From: Sesamum alatum | Lineage: Eukaryota; Streptophyta; Magnoliopsida; Lamiales; Pedaliaceae | DNA length: 64,000 nucleotides | Assembly: GCA_034509735.1 (NCBI GenBank) | Contig: JACGWO010000012.1 | Location: forward strand, 7,810,367 to 7,874,366 | Direction: 5' to 3' | Part shown: positions 35,927 through 47,233 of the stretch, one piece after another | Numbering within the stretch: position 1 is the stretch's first letter | Layout of the letters: each line of letters opens with the position of its first letter | The notes under the pieces: model-generated | What the model saw: only the letters and a program-made list of their open reading frames with translations | Told to the model about the DNA's origin: nothing | Database searches by the model: none | Position numbers and translations under genes: made by a program

Positions 35927-36190
35927 CTAGCCATTGCTTGCGGCTCGGCTTGGCTCGGGTCGAAGCCACTCAATGCTCAAGCTTAGGCCGCCAAGGTGGC
36001 GCATAGCTATTGCCAACGTGGCGCCATGTGGCGTCAACCATGCGCCATCAGGCTTGTCTTCTACAAATCCCCCAACCCCCCTGCTACTCCACCGCCATTC
36101 GCAACCATGTTCGCTACCACTTCTGCTGCTCCGCCGCCTCCGTCCACCTATGCCGTCCTCCTCCACCGCCTCCGCCCGCTAATACAAGGT
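35927..36190 (+). other. GC-rich open stretch, possible exon remnant
   Basis: Sequence changes abruptly from AT-rich to GC-rich. The plus-strand frame reads Pro/Ala/Ser-rich residues (SPNPPATPPP) and ends at a plausible splice donor CAAG/GTATGT near 36188. All three plus frames are open, as expected from low stop density in GC-rich DNA, so coding is unproven. It could also be a leader island like those in the copia elements. Confidence 0.25.
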
Positions 36191-36646
36191 ATGTAATTTT
36201 TTTATTTTCTGTAATTTCTGCTATTTTTTATATTTTCTTTACTATTTTGTATTAATTTTCTCTATTTTTCAAAAATATATGTAGTATGCCCCATATCGGG
36301 ACAACCCACGGGAGAAGACAAGGCCTAGCCTAAGGAAGGTTAAGAGGGCCCAAGTAGCTAGGCCAACACCTCGCCCTATGATACCAATCCCTTTAAAAGC
36401 TCAAGGGCCTAATAGGGCAACCCAAGGCCACAGTGGCAGCCAGGCAGGCGAGAATGTCGAAGTCGACCTTCCATGTGGATAAATACGTGAAGCCCGAGAG
36501 GGCCACGATTACGAAACTGTCCATCCTTGTCCAACCATGCCAACTAACCCCATTTCGAGGGAATTCGGATATACGAAGACCACGAAGCCCTCTCCCATCT
36601 GTCTCCGTAGAGTCCTAACAACTAGAGGACTTCTCTAGTCTCTAAC

Positions 36647-38872
36647 TGAAGGACAAGCGGATCCGCCCGGGAGCGCGAGCGGAAGCGAGAAAGCTAGAAA
36701 TTGCGTAAATTTAAATCAAATTCAAAATACGCGAATCCCAAGGGGTGTACCCTTGGGTGCTCAACCGGACATTCGATGTAGGATGTGTAAATATTAAAAC
36801 ATATATTTAAGCACATAGGGCATAGATATATAAATGAAATCAATCAAAGCGTAATAAACCGTTACCTTTGATTGTTTAGCGTATGCTCCCGGCTACTTGC
36901 GTTGTTCCTTCTCCGGAATGCTCATGAAATCCAAACGTATGGATTCTCCAAAGGTGATCCACACCACACACCGGAAGAAACTCACGTTCTTCTTGCTAGA
37001 AAAGAACGGGTTTAGAAGGAATCGGTTTAAGAGAAGAACACTATGAATTAGTGTTCTCTTAAACCTACTTTGTTCTTCTTCTTGATTCAAAATCAAGTGA
37101 AGAACACAAGTGTAAGAGAGGGAGGCAGCACGAAAATTGAGAGAGAGGAGAGGATTTTTGTCTTCTCTTTTTTCTAGAAAAAGATGAATAATGAATCACT
37201 TATGCTTGGTGTTGTATATTCTAATATATATACATAATTAATGTGATTATTGGAATATGTCTAGGTTCATCCAAGGATGTCTAGATTCATTCCAATCAAT
37301 CACCATCAATTCTTCAATCAAGCCTACCAAAGTTTATGGTATGATCAAATCATACCAAAAGGGAAGAGCTTGATTGGAGTTGATTTGTCTCTTTCCAAAA
37401 GAGATAAGTCAACATACCACCTAGCATGAAACATGGCTGATTTTGCTTCCTCCAAGGGAGCGTGTCGGCCATGTTTAATTAAGGAAAGAAGTCCAACTTC
37501 TTCCCATTCCAAATTAGGAATTATTTCTCCTCTCGGGTATAATTTAACGGACCGGGTTTTATCGTAATCCAATTACGACGAACCCAATATTAAATCCAAT
37601 TTAATGTCCACTTAAATTATTCCCGTTGATCTTTTAATCCAATTAAAAGATCCAACGTCTCAACATTTCAACTTTTCATATTTAATCAAAAATCCAATTT
37701 ACCGATTAAATGAAAGCCCGATACAATATCGGCCCGTCCATCCAATGGATTTTTCCTTAAGTAATCCAATTACTTATTTTATCCTTCGAGATTGACTCCA
37801 AGTCGATCTCTCAACCTCCTCGGTGATTTGTGTGTGACCCTTTAGGTTCACCCTCAGCTAGACTTGGGCCCGTGTCCCACAAGGGCCCGTTACATGGGTG
37901 GCCGTCTAGCAACGGTCCATGGCACTAGAGACTAGGTGAAATTGGCGTGAACATTTAGGCGCCGACTCCGTACGGGTACGATCCTTCCGTCTACCGTCTC
38001 CCGGCCTTAGTCTAGGGTATGGATTTGGGCGTCGGTTCCCATCCTTGACTAGGCATCTATGCTTAATACTCGAGACCATGTATGCTTCATTGCGTCGACA
38101 CAGGGAACCATTCCCTGTTCGACCAACCACTGTGGCCACAGCTTCAAACAACATGAACGTGTCTCCGAGTGCATAGGAGATACCTCTGTCACATACTGAC
38201 AGGGGACGGATCCTCTTCTTTGAATCCACCGTCCTCGTTACACATTCCAACTGCACTGGACAATGCTTAGGATAATCATCTTACAGAATGATTACCTCTC
38301 GCCAGATCCAAGATACAGCCGTCCTGTGCACGCGACTGCCATGATCCCTCAAGTCTGAGGATTACTCCCGTACTATCGGAACCGGGGAAAACCAATCATA
38401 CCGACCAAGCCTCCAAGGCTTCCATATGATGATCCCCGCGAGTCAGTCCAGTCGGCTCGACCCCAGTCGACCAACCCATCAAGATCGTGTAGGCGTCCCA
38501 CGCCTGTCGCCGATGAAACACGGCACTCATCCAATGAACACGACTCTTGACGCAAGTCTCAATAGGACTCTCGATGCCCTGTCTCGAGGTCCTCGACTTG
38601 GAACGTTTCAGACCCAACTCTTAATCAGTTGGTTTCATGACCACCATCCAATGCGTGGCCCAACTGCATGAGTTGTTATCCATGGTCTGTGGGCTTTGTT
38701 GCGATATAAGTTAACACCGTTTTAACAAATGTAAGATGAGCGCAACAAAGAAGGTACCATTGGTGACGAATACTCATCTTATTAATCACATAATAATATT
38801 ACATTTACATCAAGTTGTCAGATAGGTTACAAATCGCCAAACCTATTGGCTTTCTGGTCACCTATTCTAACA
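36647..38872 (-). repeat. 3' LTR of element 4
   Basis: 2,226 bp, from reversed LTR end TGAAGGACAAGCGG to reversed start CCTATTCTAACA, then reversed purine tract ATCTCCCACTTGACC. Confidence 0.92.
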
Positions 38873-40335
38873 ATCTCCCACTTGACCTAAAGCCAATCAC
38901 CCATTGGCCTCAAACCTCTTATTCAGATGGTGAGTATGGGCAACTTGCGACATGGGCTTAGCAAGTGGATCTGCTATGTTTTCTACGGAGCTGACTCGGT
39001 CCAACCGGACGTCACTCCTGCTATCCATCTCTCTAAGTAGATGGTAGCGTCTAAGAATACGCTTGGATCGTGATGAGATCTCGGTTCCTTTGCTAGCGCT
39101 ATCGCCCCGTTGTTATCATAAAGACAATTACAGGCTTAGCAATGCTAGGTACTACATCCAACCCTTGGATGTAGCTCATCAACCAAACCACTCCTTAGCA
39201 GCTTCCAAAGCCGCTATGTATTCAAAACTCTATGTTGGAGTCCACCGTGGTAGCCTGCTTGGAACCCTTCCAAGTAACCACGCCACCATTTAGTCTAAAT
39301 ACAAAAAACCAAACTGAGACTTGGCATCATCGTCATCCGACTGGGAGCTAGCGTCGCTATAGCCTTCCAGTATCAACTCTCCACCGCCGTAGATCAAGAA
39401 CATGTCCTTAGTCCTTTTTCAGGTACTTCAGGATAGTCTTGACTGCACTCCAGTGTGCCTCCCTGGGCACACGACTGATATCGGCTAGTTACGCTCAAAG
39501 CGAAAGCCACATCAGGTCTAGTGCACTGAACAACATACTCTATGCTGCCTACGGCTGAAGCATAGGGGATGTCCAATATCCTTTTAAGCTCCTCATCAGT
39601 CTTAGGAGACTGCTTCTTGGATAACTTAATTCCATGTCTCATTGGAAGGAATCCTCGTTTTTGAGTTCTCCATCTTGAATCTCTTCAAGACTTTCTCAAT
39701 GTACGAGGACTGGGCCATTCCTAACATCCTTCTAGACCTATCCCTGTAGATCTTGATGCCAAGGATGTAGGATGCCTCGCTCATATCCTTCATGGAGAAT
39801 TGCGTTGACAACCAAGCTTTAGTGGTACCCAACATCTTAGCATCATTCCCAATGAGCAAGATATCATCCACGTAAAGCACCAGAAACGCAACTGAGCTCC
39901 CACTGATCTTCTTGTATACACATGGATCGGACTCGTTCTTGGTGAAATCATATCCCCGTATGACTTCATCAAAACATATGTTCCAGCTTCGGAAAGCTTG
40001 TTTGAGGCCATAGATGGACCTTTGGAGACGGCAGACCTTCTGCTCTTCTCCAACAGTTGTGAAACCTTCCGGCTGATCCATATAGATCTCTTCCTCTACG
40101 AAACCGTTGAGGAAAGCCATTTTCACGTCCATCTGCCATATTTCATAGTCATACCATGCTGCTATGGCAAGCAGTATCCGAATGGACTTGGCCATTGCTA
40201 CGGGCGAATAGGTTTTCCTCAAAATCGACCCCCGGTCGTTGAGTATAACCTTTCGCCACAAGCCTGGCTTTGAAGGTTGTAACCTCCCCGTCAGCTCCAA
40301 GCTTACGTTTGTAGACCCATTTACACCCTACGGGT
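38873..40335 (-). pseudogene. Copia RT and RNase H of element 4, broken
   Basis: An open stretch at 40300-39626 holds RT: SPVAMAKSIR, DVKMAFLNG and YVDDILLIGN (about 39870). RT end and RNase H continue in other frames to about 38940, ending with the SGENIADPLAKP-like segment. Frameshifts lie near 39640 (an extra base at KT/RI), 39420 and 39300, and near 40300 before the AMAKS segment. DVKMAF replaces DVKTAF of the other copies. Confidence 0.85.
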
Positions 40336-41524
40336 TTAACCCCTTTGGGTGGATTCTACTAGGGTCCAAACCTTGTTTGTACCCATCGAGTCCATCTCGG
40401 ATTTCATGGCCTCAAGCCACTTGTCCGAATTGATGCCGAGCATCGCTTCTCCGTATGTCTTTGGATCATTATCCAACTGACCGGTCAGGCCCAGAAATCC
40501 ATAACCTATCAGGTGCATGGGATACTCTGGCCGACCTATGGAGGACTGGAACAATATCAGTGGGAACCACTGGCTCAGATGTCACTGCCGCCTCATGGGG
40601 TACCTCACTTGATTCCTCAAGGAGTACTTCATCGCGTCGACTATCCGATGAAAAACCTTTTTCCAAGAACACTGCGTTTCGCGAGACAAAACCTTTTGCT
40701 CGGAGGGATCATAGAAATAATACCCCGCAGTTTCTTTTTGGATAGCCGATGAACCTGCATAAACTAGACCTCGAGTCCAGCTTATCTCCCACTGATCTCT
40801 TGACATATGCGGGGCAACCCCACACTTTCAAGTATTTGTAGGAGGCAGGCTTGCCATGCCATATCTCATATGGCGTCTGGGATACCTTTTAGATGGCGCC
40901 AAGTTCCAAACTTTGGCCGCCGTCTCAAGAGCGTATCCCCAGAAGGAAATGGATAGTTCGGTAAAACTCATCATGGATCGAACCATGTCCAACAAGGTCC
41001 GATTCCTCCTTTCAGACACACCATTTAAGCTGCGGTGTTCCAGGAGGGGTCCACTGAGAGAGAATCCCATTCTCTTTTAGATAATCAGTAAACTCACCAC
41101 TCAAATACTCTCCACCTCGGTTCGACCGAAGGGCTTTGATCTTTCGACCGGTTTGGTTCTCTACTTCAAGTCTGTATTCCTTAAACCTTCCAAAGGCTTC
41201 AGACTTGTACCTCATCAGGTAAACATAACCATACCGTGAGTGATCATCGGTAAAGGTTATGAAGTACGAGTACCCACCTCTAGCCTGAGTATTTAGTGGG
41301 CCACAGATATCCGTATGGATCAAATCCAACAGCCTACTGGCTAGCGTGCTTTGTCCAACAAAGGGTTTCTTGGTCATCTTTCCCTTCAGACAGGATTCGC
41401 AGGTCGGTAGGTTGTCCAAATTGTCTATTTCTAGACTCTTTGAGTCCACCAACCTTCTTATTCTATCTTTAGAGATATGACCTAACCTCGCATGCCATAT
41501 CTGTGGCGTTATTATGATCCTCAC
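40336..41524 (-). pseudogene. Copia integrase region of element 4, broken
   Basis: The open stretch 41524-41012 carries WHARLGHIS...CESC, the first Asp in DLIHTDICGP and the second Asp in LRSNRGGEY, where Asp itself has become Asn (SDR to SNR). That removes a catalytic residue independently of the frame breaks. The third acidic residue lies near 41020 in a region whose frame changes. Further frameshifts lie near 40830, 40580 and 40470. Confidence 0.84.
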
Positions 41525-42817
41525 ATTTTCGTTTGTGTTCTGCAGTCATAATCCAATTAGACTGTTGAAGTATGTACAGACCGTTGACCAATGTACCAAG
41601 CAAATGAGAAATACCATCTTTGATAATGAAAAAAATCGTTTTTATTGATGGTAAATTCATATGCCTCCTTATCAAGGACCGGGATGGAAACAATGTTTTT
41701 AATCATACTAGGTACATAGAAACAGTCGTTCAGTACAATCATAACATGACTACTAATGGCTAACTCTAGTGATCCTACGGCCTCCGCAGCAACGGCCTTG
41801 CCATCGCCCTAGCCTCAGGATCATCTCATCCTTGGTTAGCCTTCTGCTTCTTTGCAGTGCCTGCAGATCATTGCAGATGTGAGCACCAGACCCGGTATCC
41901 AATACCCATGAAGCAGAATTAGTAATCATATTAACTTCAACCACAAACACACCTGGGTTGGAGAGGAGTTGTGGGCACTCCCTCTTCCAATGCCCTTTCC
42001 CTTGGCAATGCATGCAGACATCATTTGCCTTGGACCGCTGAGAACCACGGGCCTTCCCTTTCCCTTTGCTCGGTCCAACCGGAGCAACAGGGACGCCCGG
42101 AGCATGAGCAGGGGCCACAACCGTCTTCCCTTTACCCTTATTCCTCTTCCAGCGTCCGGCCCTCTTGCCATTCGCCTTGGAGGTCGAAGCCTCTCCTATC
42201 AATACCGCCGGCGTCGACTTGTGGGTCGTTGCCTCGTATTGGACCAGCATGTTGATCAACTCATGAATAGACTTCTCAAGTCCGTTCATGTTGTAGTTTA
42301 CAACAAACGGGTCATAGGATGGAGGAAGCGACTGGAGGATCACGTCTATGTACATGTCATTGTTAAGCCCAAGCTTTAAGGTCCTCGAGTTTCTCCACTA
42401 GGGAGAGCATCTTGACCCCATGACTCTGTACAGACGCTCCTTCAGCGAGCTTGGTGCCAAAGAATGCTTTTGTGGCGGCATATCTAATATGCCTATCCGG
42501 AACCGCATAAACCTCGTTCATGCGGAGCATTATGGCGGAGACGTTGTCCAGCCTCTCATACTGCTTCTGGATGTCGTTAGACATCGAAGCCAGTATGATA
42601 CTGCGTACTTTCCGGTTGTCCTCATGCCATTTCTCGAACGTTAAACGTTCTTCAGGCGTGGACCCCTCCGGTAAGTCGCTCGGTGGCGGCTCGTCCAAGA
42701 TGGAGCCTTGGTTCTCGAAACCAAGGACAATCCTCAGGTTTCTCAGCTAGTCCGAGTAGTTCGTTCCGTTGAATTTGTTTAGTCTCAAGAATCATGGTTA
42801 ACGGGGTTCTTAGACAT
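41525..42817 (-). pseudogene. Copia gag and protease of element 4, broken
   Basis: The start ATG is at 42817-42815. An extra base soon after it shifts the frame, and TAG replaces Trp in the SDW motif near 42749. The rest is readable: gag core to about 42360, then a frameshift, then 42355-41753 with the basic tract, an intact CCHC knuckle (CMHCQGKGHWKREC, about 42022-41981) and protease DTGSGAHICND (about 41900). Ser follows DTG here; the other copies have Cys. A base change near 41810 shifts the end of protease. The stop pair that ends gag-pro in element 1 is absent here (QQSNW is read through). Confidence 0.86.
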
Positions 42818-43158
42818 ATCTACATTAATGAAAATGTAAAGCAGAAATTAGCAGATGATGGTAATATTATTGTTCAAGTTGAAAGACTTGGTCTTTTAGT
42901 CTTTAACCCTCCCACTATTTATACGAAAGTCCGCCACTCTCAAGTGGAGTTTCGGAAAACCATTTCCTAGTGGGCTTGGGATCCACAAGCGTAATCTCCA
43001 TGCCCCGCTTTTACGATTCACATGAAGAAGACCTTGTGGGAGATATCCAATATCATTCTCATCCAATGAGATTCCCAAGATATTTTGCCTCACCTATTCA
43101 CATGGTCCCGAGGACTCCAAGCGAACCATGTTACTCAGTGTTGGGCCGACCCATCAAC

Positions 43159-45155
43159 TGTTAGAATAGGTGACCATGTAAGCCAATTTTGGCAGGAATA
43201 TGTAACCTATGTCTAGACAATTCTTTGGTATTTGATAAAATATTTATGAATAAAGAAGTGAAAATTCATATGGCAATACTTTGTTTACGTTCACTTATCT
43301 GCATTTATATTTCTGTTCACTACGCAAACAAAGCCCACGGACTGAGAAACGATCTCGGGGACTGGGACTACGCTTGGAGGTAGGTCCATGAAATCAGTCT
43401 TACCGAATCAGTCCGGAAATCTCCAAGTCAAGGAATCCCGAAAATGGGTACCGGGATTCCCTTTGAGACTTGCACTAAGCATCTGCTGTCGTATTTCATC
43501 GACGGGTGACGAAGGTCGTCTAAGCAGTGTTAGTGGGTCAGCATGCTAGGAAGCAGCTGACTGAGGTGACTCGCGGGAACCGTCTTACGGAGGACTTGAG
43601 TATGGTCAGCAAGGTATGACGTGTATTCCCGGTTCCAACGGTACAGGCCAAGTCCTTTGACTTGAGGAACTGCTGAGTTTACCTGTACATCGGGTCTGTA
43701 TCTTAGATATGGTGAGAGATTGCCAAATACTCTTGAGTAGTCATAAGCCATGTCTAGTTCAGCTCGGGTGTACAAAGTGACAGTAGTTTCCAAGAAAGGA
43801 TCTGTCTCTTGTCAAAGGTGTTGACAGTTGAGTCTCATATATGCTCTGTGTCTTGTCCCTAAAATCTGTGGCCACAGTGACTGAACAGAAGGGAAAAGGT
43901 TTCCCTTGCGGCGTTTAGTGAGGACAGACCGACACTTAGGTCCAAAATGGGTACCTGCATCTTCCGTGCCCTAGACCCTAAGTGATGAGACCGAAGACAG
44001 AAGGACAAGTGTACTGTTAGAACCTAAATGTTCATCCCCGAATATTTCACCTAGTCTCTAGTGCCATGGACCGTTGCTAGATGGCCACCCATGGTAACGG
44101 ACGGATTCTAGGAATCCGACCAAGTCTAGCTGAATGGTGAACCTAAAGAGTCACACACTATCCACACACACTTAGTATTTAATTTGGAATTAAATATTGG
44201 AGTAAGGAATGATTAAATTAGATTTAATCGGTCCTATATTTTCTTGGAGAAATTAATTCCTTCTATTTGATAAAAGGAATTAAATTAATAAATAGAATTT
44301 ATTAAAAGGGGTTGATTTAATAGGCTTAAGAATAAATTATAATAATTAATTTATTATATTATATTTATTTAGCCTTTTGGAATATTTAATAGGATTTAAA
44401 TATTCCATTAAATTAAAATCAACGGTCGAGATGGAAAAGGGAGATGGAAGGCTAGGATTCGTTTGACTAGGTCAAACACTAGTTTTGACTAGGACTTTCA
44501 CTAGGTCAAAAATCCTAGTCAAATTAGGTTACTTAGAGTTTGAGTTTAAAGAGGATTAAACTCTTCCTCTATATAAACCCCTAGCTTCCAACATTTAAGA
44601 GGATGATGATTCTTGAAAAACACACACAACACACACTCTCCCTCTCCTACCTCTCGTCCACCCCCCCTCTCTTTCTCTAGCAAGAAAATATTTTTTAGTT
44701 CTTTTGTTCTTGGAACATCAAGAACTTAGACGAACCAATACCGTTAATTGATAACGAGTTATTGATTCGTCCACTCCAAAAATAATACTTGTTCGTTGCT
44801 AGCACGACGTGCAAGATACGTGCGTGGATCGTGTGTCACGATTTGGAGGATCTCAAGAACGAGGTCTTGGTGCAAAACGGGGAACAACGCGAGTAGCAGT
44901 TGAAGACGAAAACGACAACGGGTAGGTCTCGTTTAAGATTTTCGTCCCTCTTTATTTTTTCAACTCTATGGCCTCCATGATTTATTTAATTGTTTTATGA
45001 TCATGAGATACAGACCGAACGCCCGGAACCTCAAGGGCACACCCCTTGAGCGTGTTCTTTAAATTAAAAGCATGCCTTTTATTTTTAATATGTTTATTTT
45101 TACCGCGCTTCCACATTCGCGGAATTCCCGGGACGATCCACCGGATTTTCTTTCA
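43159..45155 (+). repeat. 5' LTR of element 5 (LTR-B)
   Basis: 1,997 bp from TGTTAGAATAGG to TTTCTTTCA, with TATATAAA at 44570-44577 and palindrome CTGTGGCCACAG at 43866-43877. Confidence 0.92.
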
Positions 45156-45156
45156 G

Positions 45157-45168
45157 TGGTATCAGAGC
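45157..45168 (+). other. Primer-binding site of element 5
   Basis: TGGTATCAGAGC one base after the LTR, as in element 3. Confidence 0.9.
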
Positions 45169-45359
45169 CCGGTTCGGTGTATAGGCTAGGGTTTATGTGC
45201 ATTATAAGCATGAAACGTGAAATTGGCATGTTTTTTATTAAATCTTGATTGTTCTTGATTTTAAGCATGTCGATTTTATTTTTGATTCGTGGTGAATTTA
45301 TTGAATGTTGGTGATTTCTGTTTTTTCTTGGGAAACGGGGTGAAAAAAAAAATTGAACG

Positions 45360-45545
45360 AAAAACGCAGCCGGCCAGCCGGAAGGGCTGGCCGCGCGCAG
45401 CCGCACGCTGCCGGCAGGGCAGACGCGCGCAGGCAAGGGAGGCCTGCGCGCGCCGCCCAGCCGGCCGCGCGGGGGGGCAGCGCGCAGCCAGGAAGGCTGC
45501 GCGCGGCGCGCGTGCAGGCAGCAGCGCCTCCAGGCGCGCGCGCAC
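45360..45545. repeat. GC-rich island in the element 5 leader
   Basis: Very GC-rich, with self-complementary words (GCCGGCCAGCCGG, GCGCGCGGCGCGCG). The first half matches the stub before the gap in element 3. Long open frames on both strands here follow from lack of stop codons in GC-rich DNA. Confidence 0.75.
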
Positions 45546-45587
45546 GCAGAAACGAGAAAATATTATTACCAATATTATTACCTGGGA

Positions 45588-45712
45588 ACCTCAAGGGCAC
45601 ACCCTTGAGCGTGTTCTTTAAATTAAAAGCATGCCTTTTATTTTAATATGTTATTTTTACCGCGCTTCCGCATTCGCGCAATTCCCGGGACGATCCACCG
45701 GATTTTCTTTCA
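45588..45712 (+). repeat. 3' LTR stub of element 5
   Basis: Starts abruptly at AACCTCAAGGGCACACCC and matches the end of the 5' LTR (about 45025-45155). Confidence 0.85.
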
Positions 45713-47219
45713 TCAACAAATCATGCCTCAAACTGTCGCCCCCCACGACTCGTGAGACAGGGAAACAGCGAGCGCAGTCTTTTTGTTCACAACAAATAGT
45801 GCAGCTTTCCCCTAGTCCAAGTGTGCCACGACTCGTGAGACCACACTTGGGTAGTGGTAGCTTCCTCACCACATTGCTGTGGATGGAAGGCTCGGACAGA
45901 CCAAAATACCCATTTTGATCCAAGTCCGTTCTGGCCTAATATTTAATTTGGTCCAACCAAATTGAGGAGCGTTTGTGTATAACCGAGACCTCATCACATT
46001 ATTTGTGTTTTAGCATGCATAAATATCCTAATATTTTAAAGCGATAAATAAATACGCCGCATGCAGAAAACATAGCATACCCCTGTTAGGATGATCACAA
46101 GCCCAACCTATGCGACCCACTGAGCCCGCAGTGAGTCTATGTCTGTTTAGGGTTTCCTAAATTATTACAATAGTAATATACCCATTGTCATTCCAATGGG
46201 CCAAGTAGTGCTCTTGTTTCACGCCTTGATGCTCCTCCTTGGGGTCTCCGACTCCAATTGCTTGTTAAAATTGAAACCTCACCAATCCTATCTATTGTCA
46301 TTACAACTGAAAGTGATACATCGGTAATAAAGAAAACAAGCCTTAACATCAATGAGGCTGAAAATACGGGAGATGATAGTCCAAAAACAAGAGGCACGCA
46401 GGCCCACCCAACAGAAAATAAAATAAACATTCATTCATCCATTCACAAGGTCTAGGGCTTTGTGATCATCCCATGTTGATTCCATCAACTCACATATAAC
46501 ATAATTATTCCAAATAATCATGCAATAAAACCAATGCATATTCCAAATATCCAAGTGATGTCCAACATCACAAAAGCATAAACATATAAATAATATGCAA
46601 AATTCAAATTTCAAATTTAATGGACATTTACACAATGCATCCAATGCATGTATTAATCCAAAATTAATTAAGCAAAATTAATCCAAGGAATAATCCAATT
46701 ATTCCAAAATCAAAAATGCAAAATTAATATATTTTCACAATATTATGCAGAAAAATACAGAAAATCGAATTTTCCGGAAAAAGTCGAAAAACGGCACAGC
46801 CGTTGTGCTGGCCGGCCGCCGCGCGCACAGGGCAGCGCGCGCGCCGCGCTCTGTGCCGCGCGCTAGCAGCGGCCGGCTGCGCACAGTGCGCGCGCGTGCC
46901 TGTCCGCAGCATCCGCGGCCAGCGCGCGCAGGCGCCCACCTGCGCGCGGCCGCTGCCGACCGATCCCAATTTTTTTTTTTTTTTTTTTTTTTGTTTTTCA
47001 AAACTGTTCAGCACAATAACATTAATATTATTCTGAAAATAAGCATGCAAGTTTAGATCCAATCTAACGAAATTAAGCATGCCAAAAGTCCATTAAATCC
47101 AAACAAATGAATCATCATATTATTCATATATTTATGTAATCTAACATGCCAATAAAGCCATTTAAAAAGCAAGTAGATCATGCCAAACACATAGATCTAT
47201 GCCCCTTACATCGAACCGG

Positions 47220-47231
47220 GCTCTGATACCA
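47220..47231 (-). other. Primer-binding site of element 4
   Basis: Reverse of TGGTATCAGAGC, separated from the LTR end (47234) by two bases. Confidence 0.9.
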
Positions 47232-47233
47232 CT

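Larger units (their letters stand above)
32781..36641. other. Unclassified AT-rich DNA
   Basis: No gene is recognised. It probably holds decayed retroelement sequence: ATCTCCCACTGAG near 35104 resembles a reversed purine tract, but I could find no matching LTR. It includes a tandem repeat (33858-34090) and a GC-rich Pro/Ala-rich open stretch (35927-36190), listed separately. Confidence 0.4.
43159..45712 (+). mobile_element. LTR-B element 5, internally deleted, nested in element 4
   Basis: Perfect TSD TCAAC at 43154-43158 and 45713-45717. Structure: full 5' LTR, PBS, about 0.43 kb of leader with GC-rich island, then directly the last 125 bp or so of the 3' LTR. All coding sequence and most of the 3' LTR are missing. 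Confidence 0.92.
42818..47219 (-). other. Leader of element 4, with nested element 5
   Basis: About 1.85 kb of leader (42818-43153 and 45713-47219, one TSD copy included) once the nested element is removed. It has the internal TATA box (42923-42916), a GC-rich island at 46795-46965 and a 22-base T run beside it near 46971. It shows the order intact where element 1 is truncated: CGCATAGG before TTGGGCTTG near 46110. Confidence 0.8.

Noticed and set aside
45276..45646. Overlapping Ala/Arg/Pro-rich open frames of about 100 codons on both strands, and similar ones at 26113-26406 and 46724-47080
   Set aside because: GC-rich DNA lacks stop codons by chance. All frames are open together and the sequence is untranslated leader.
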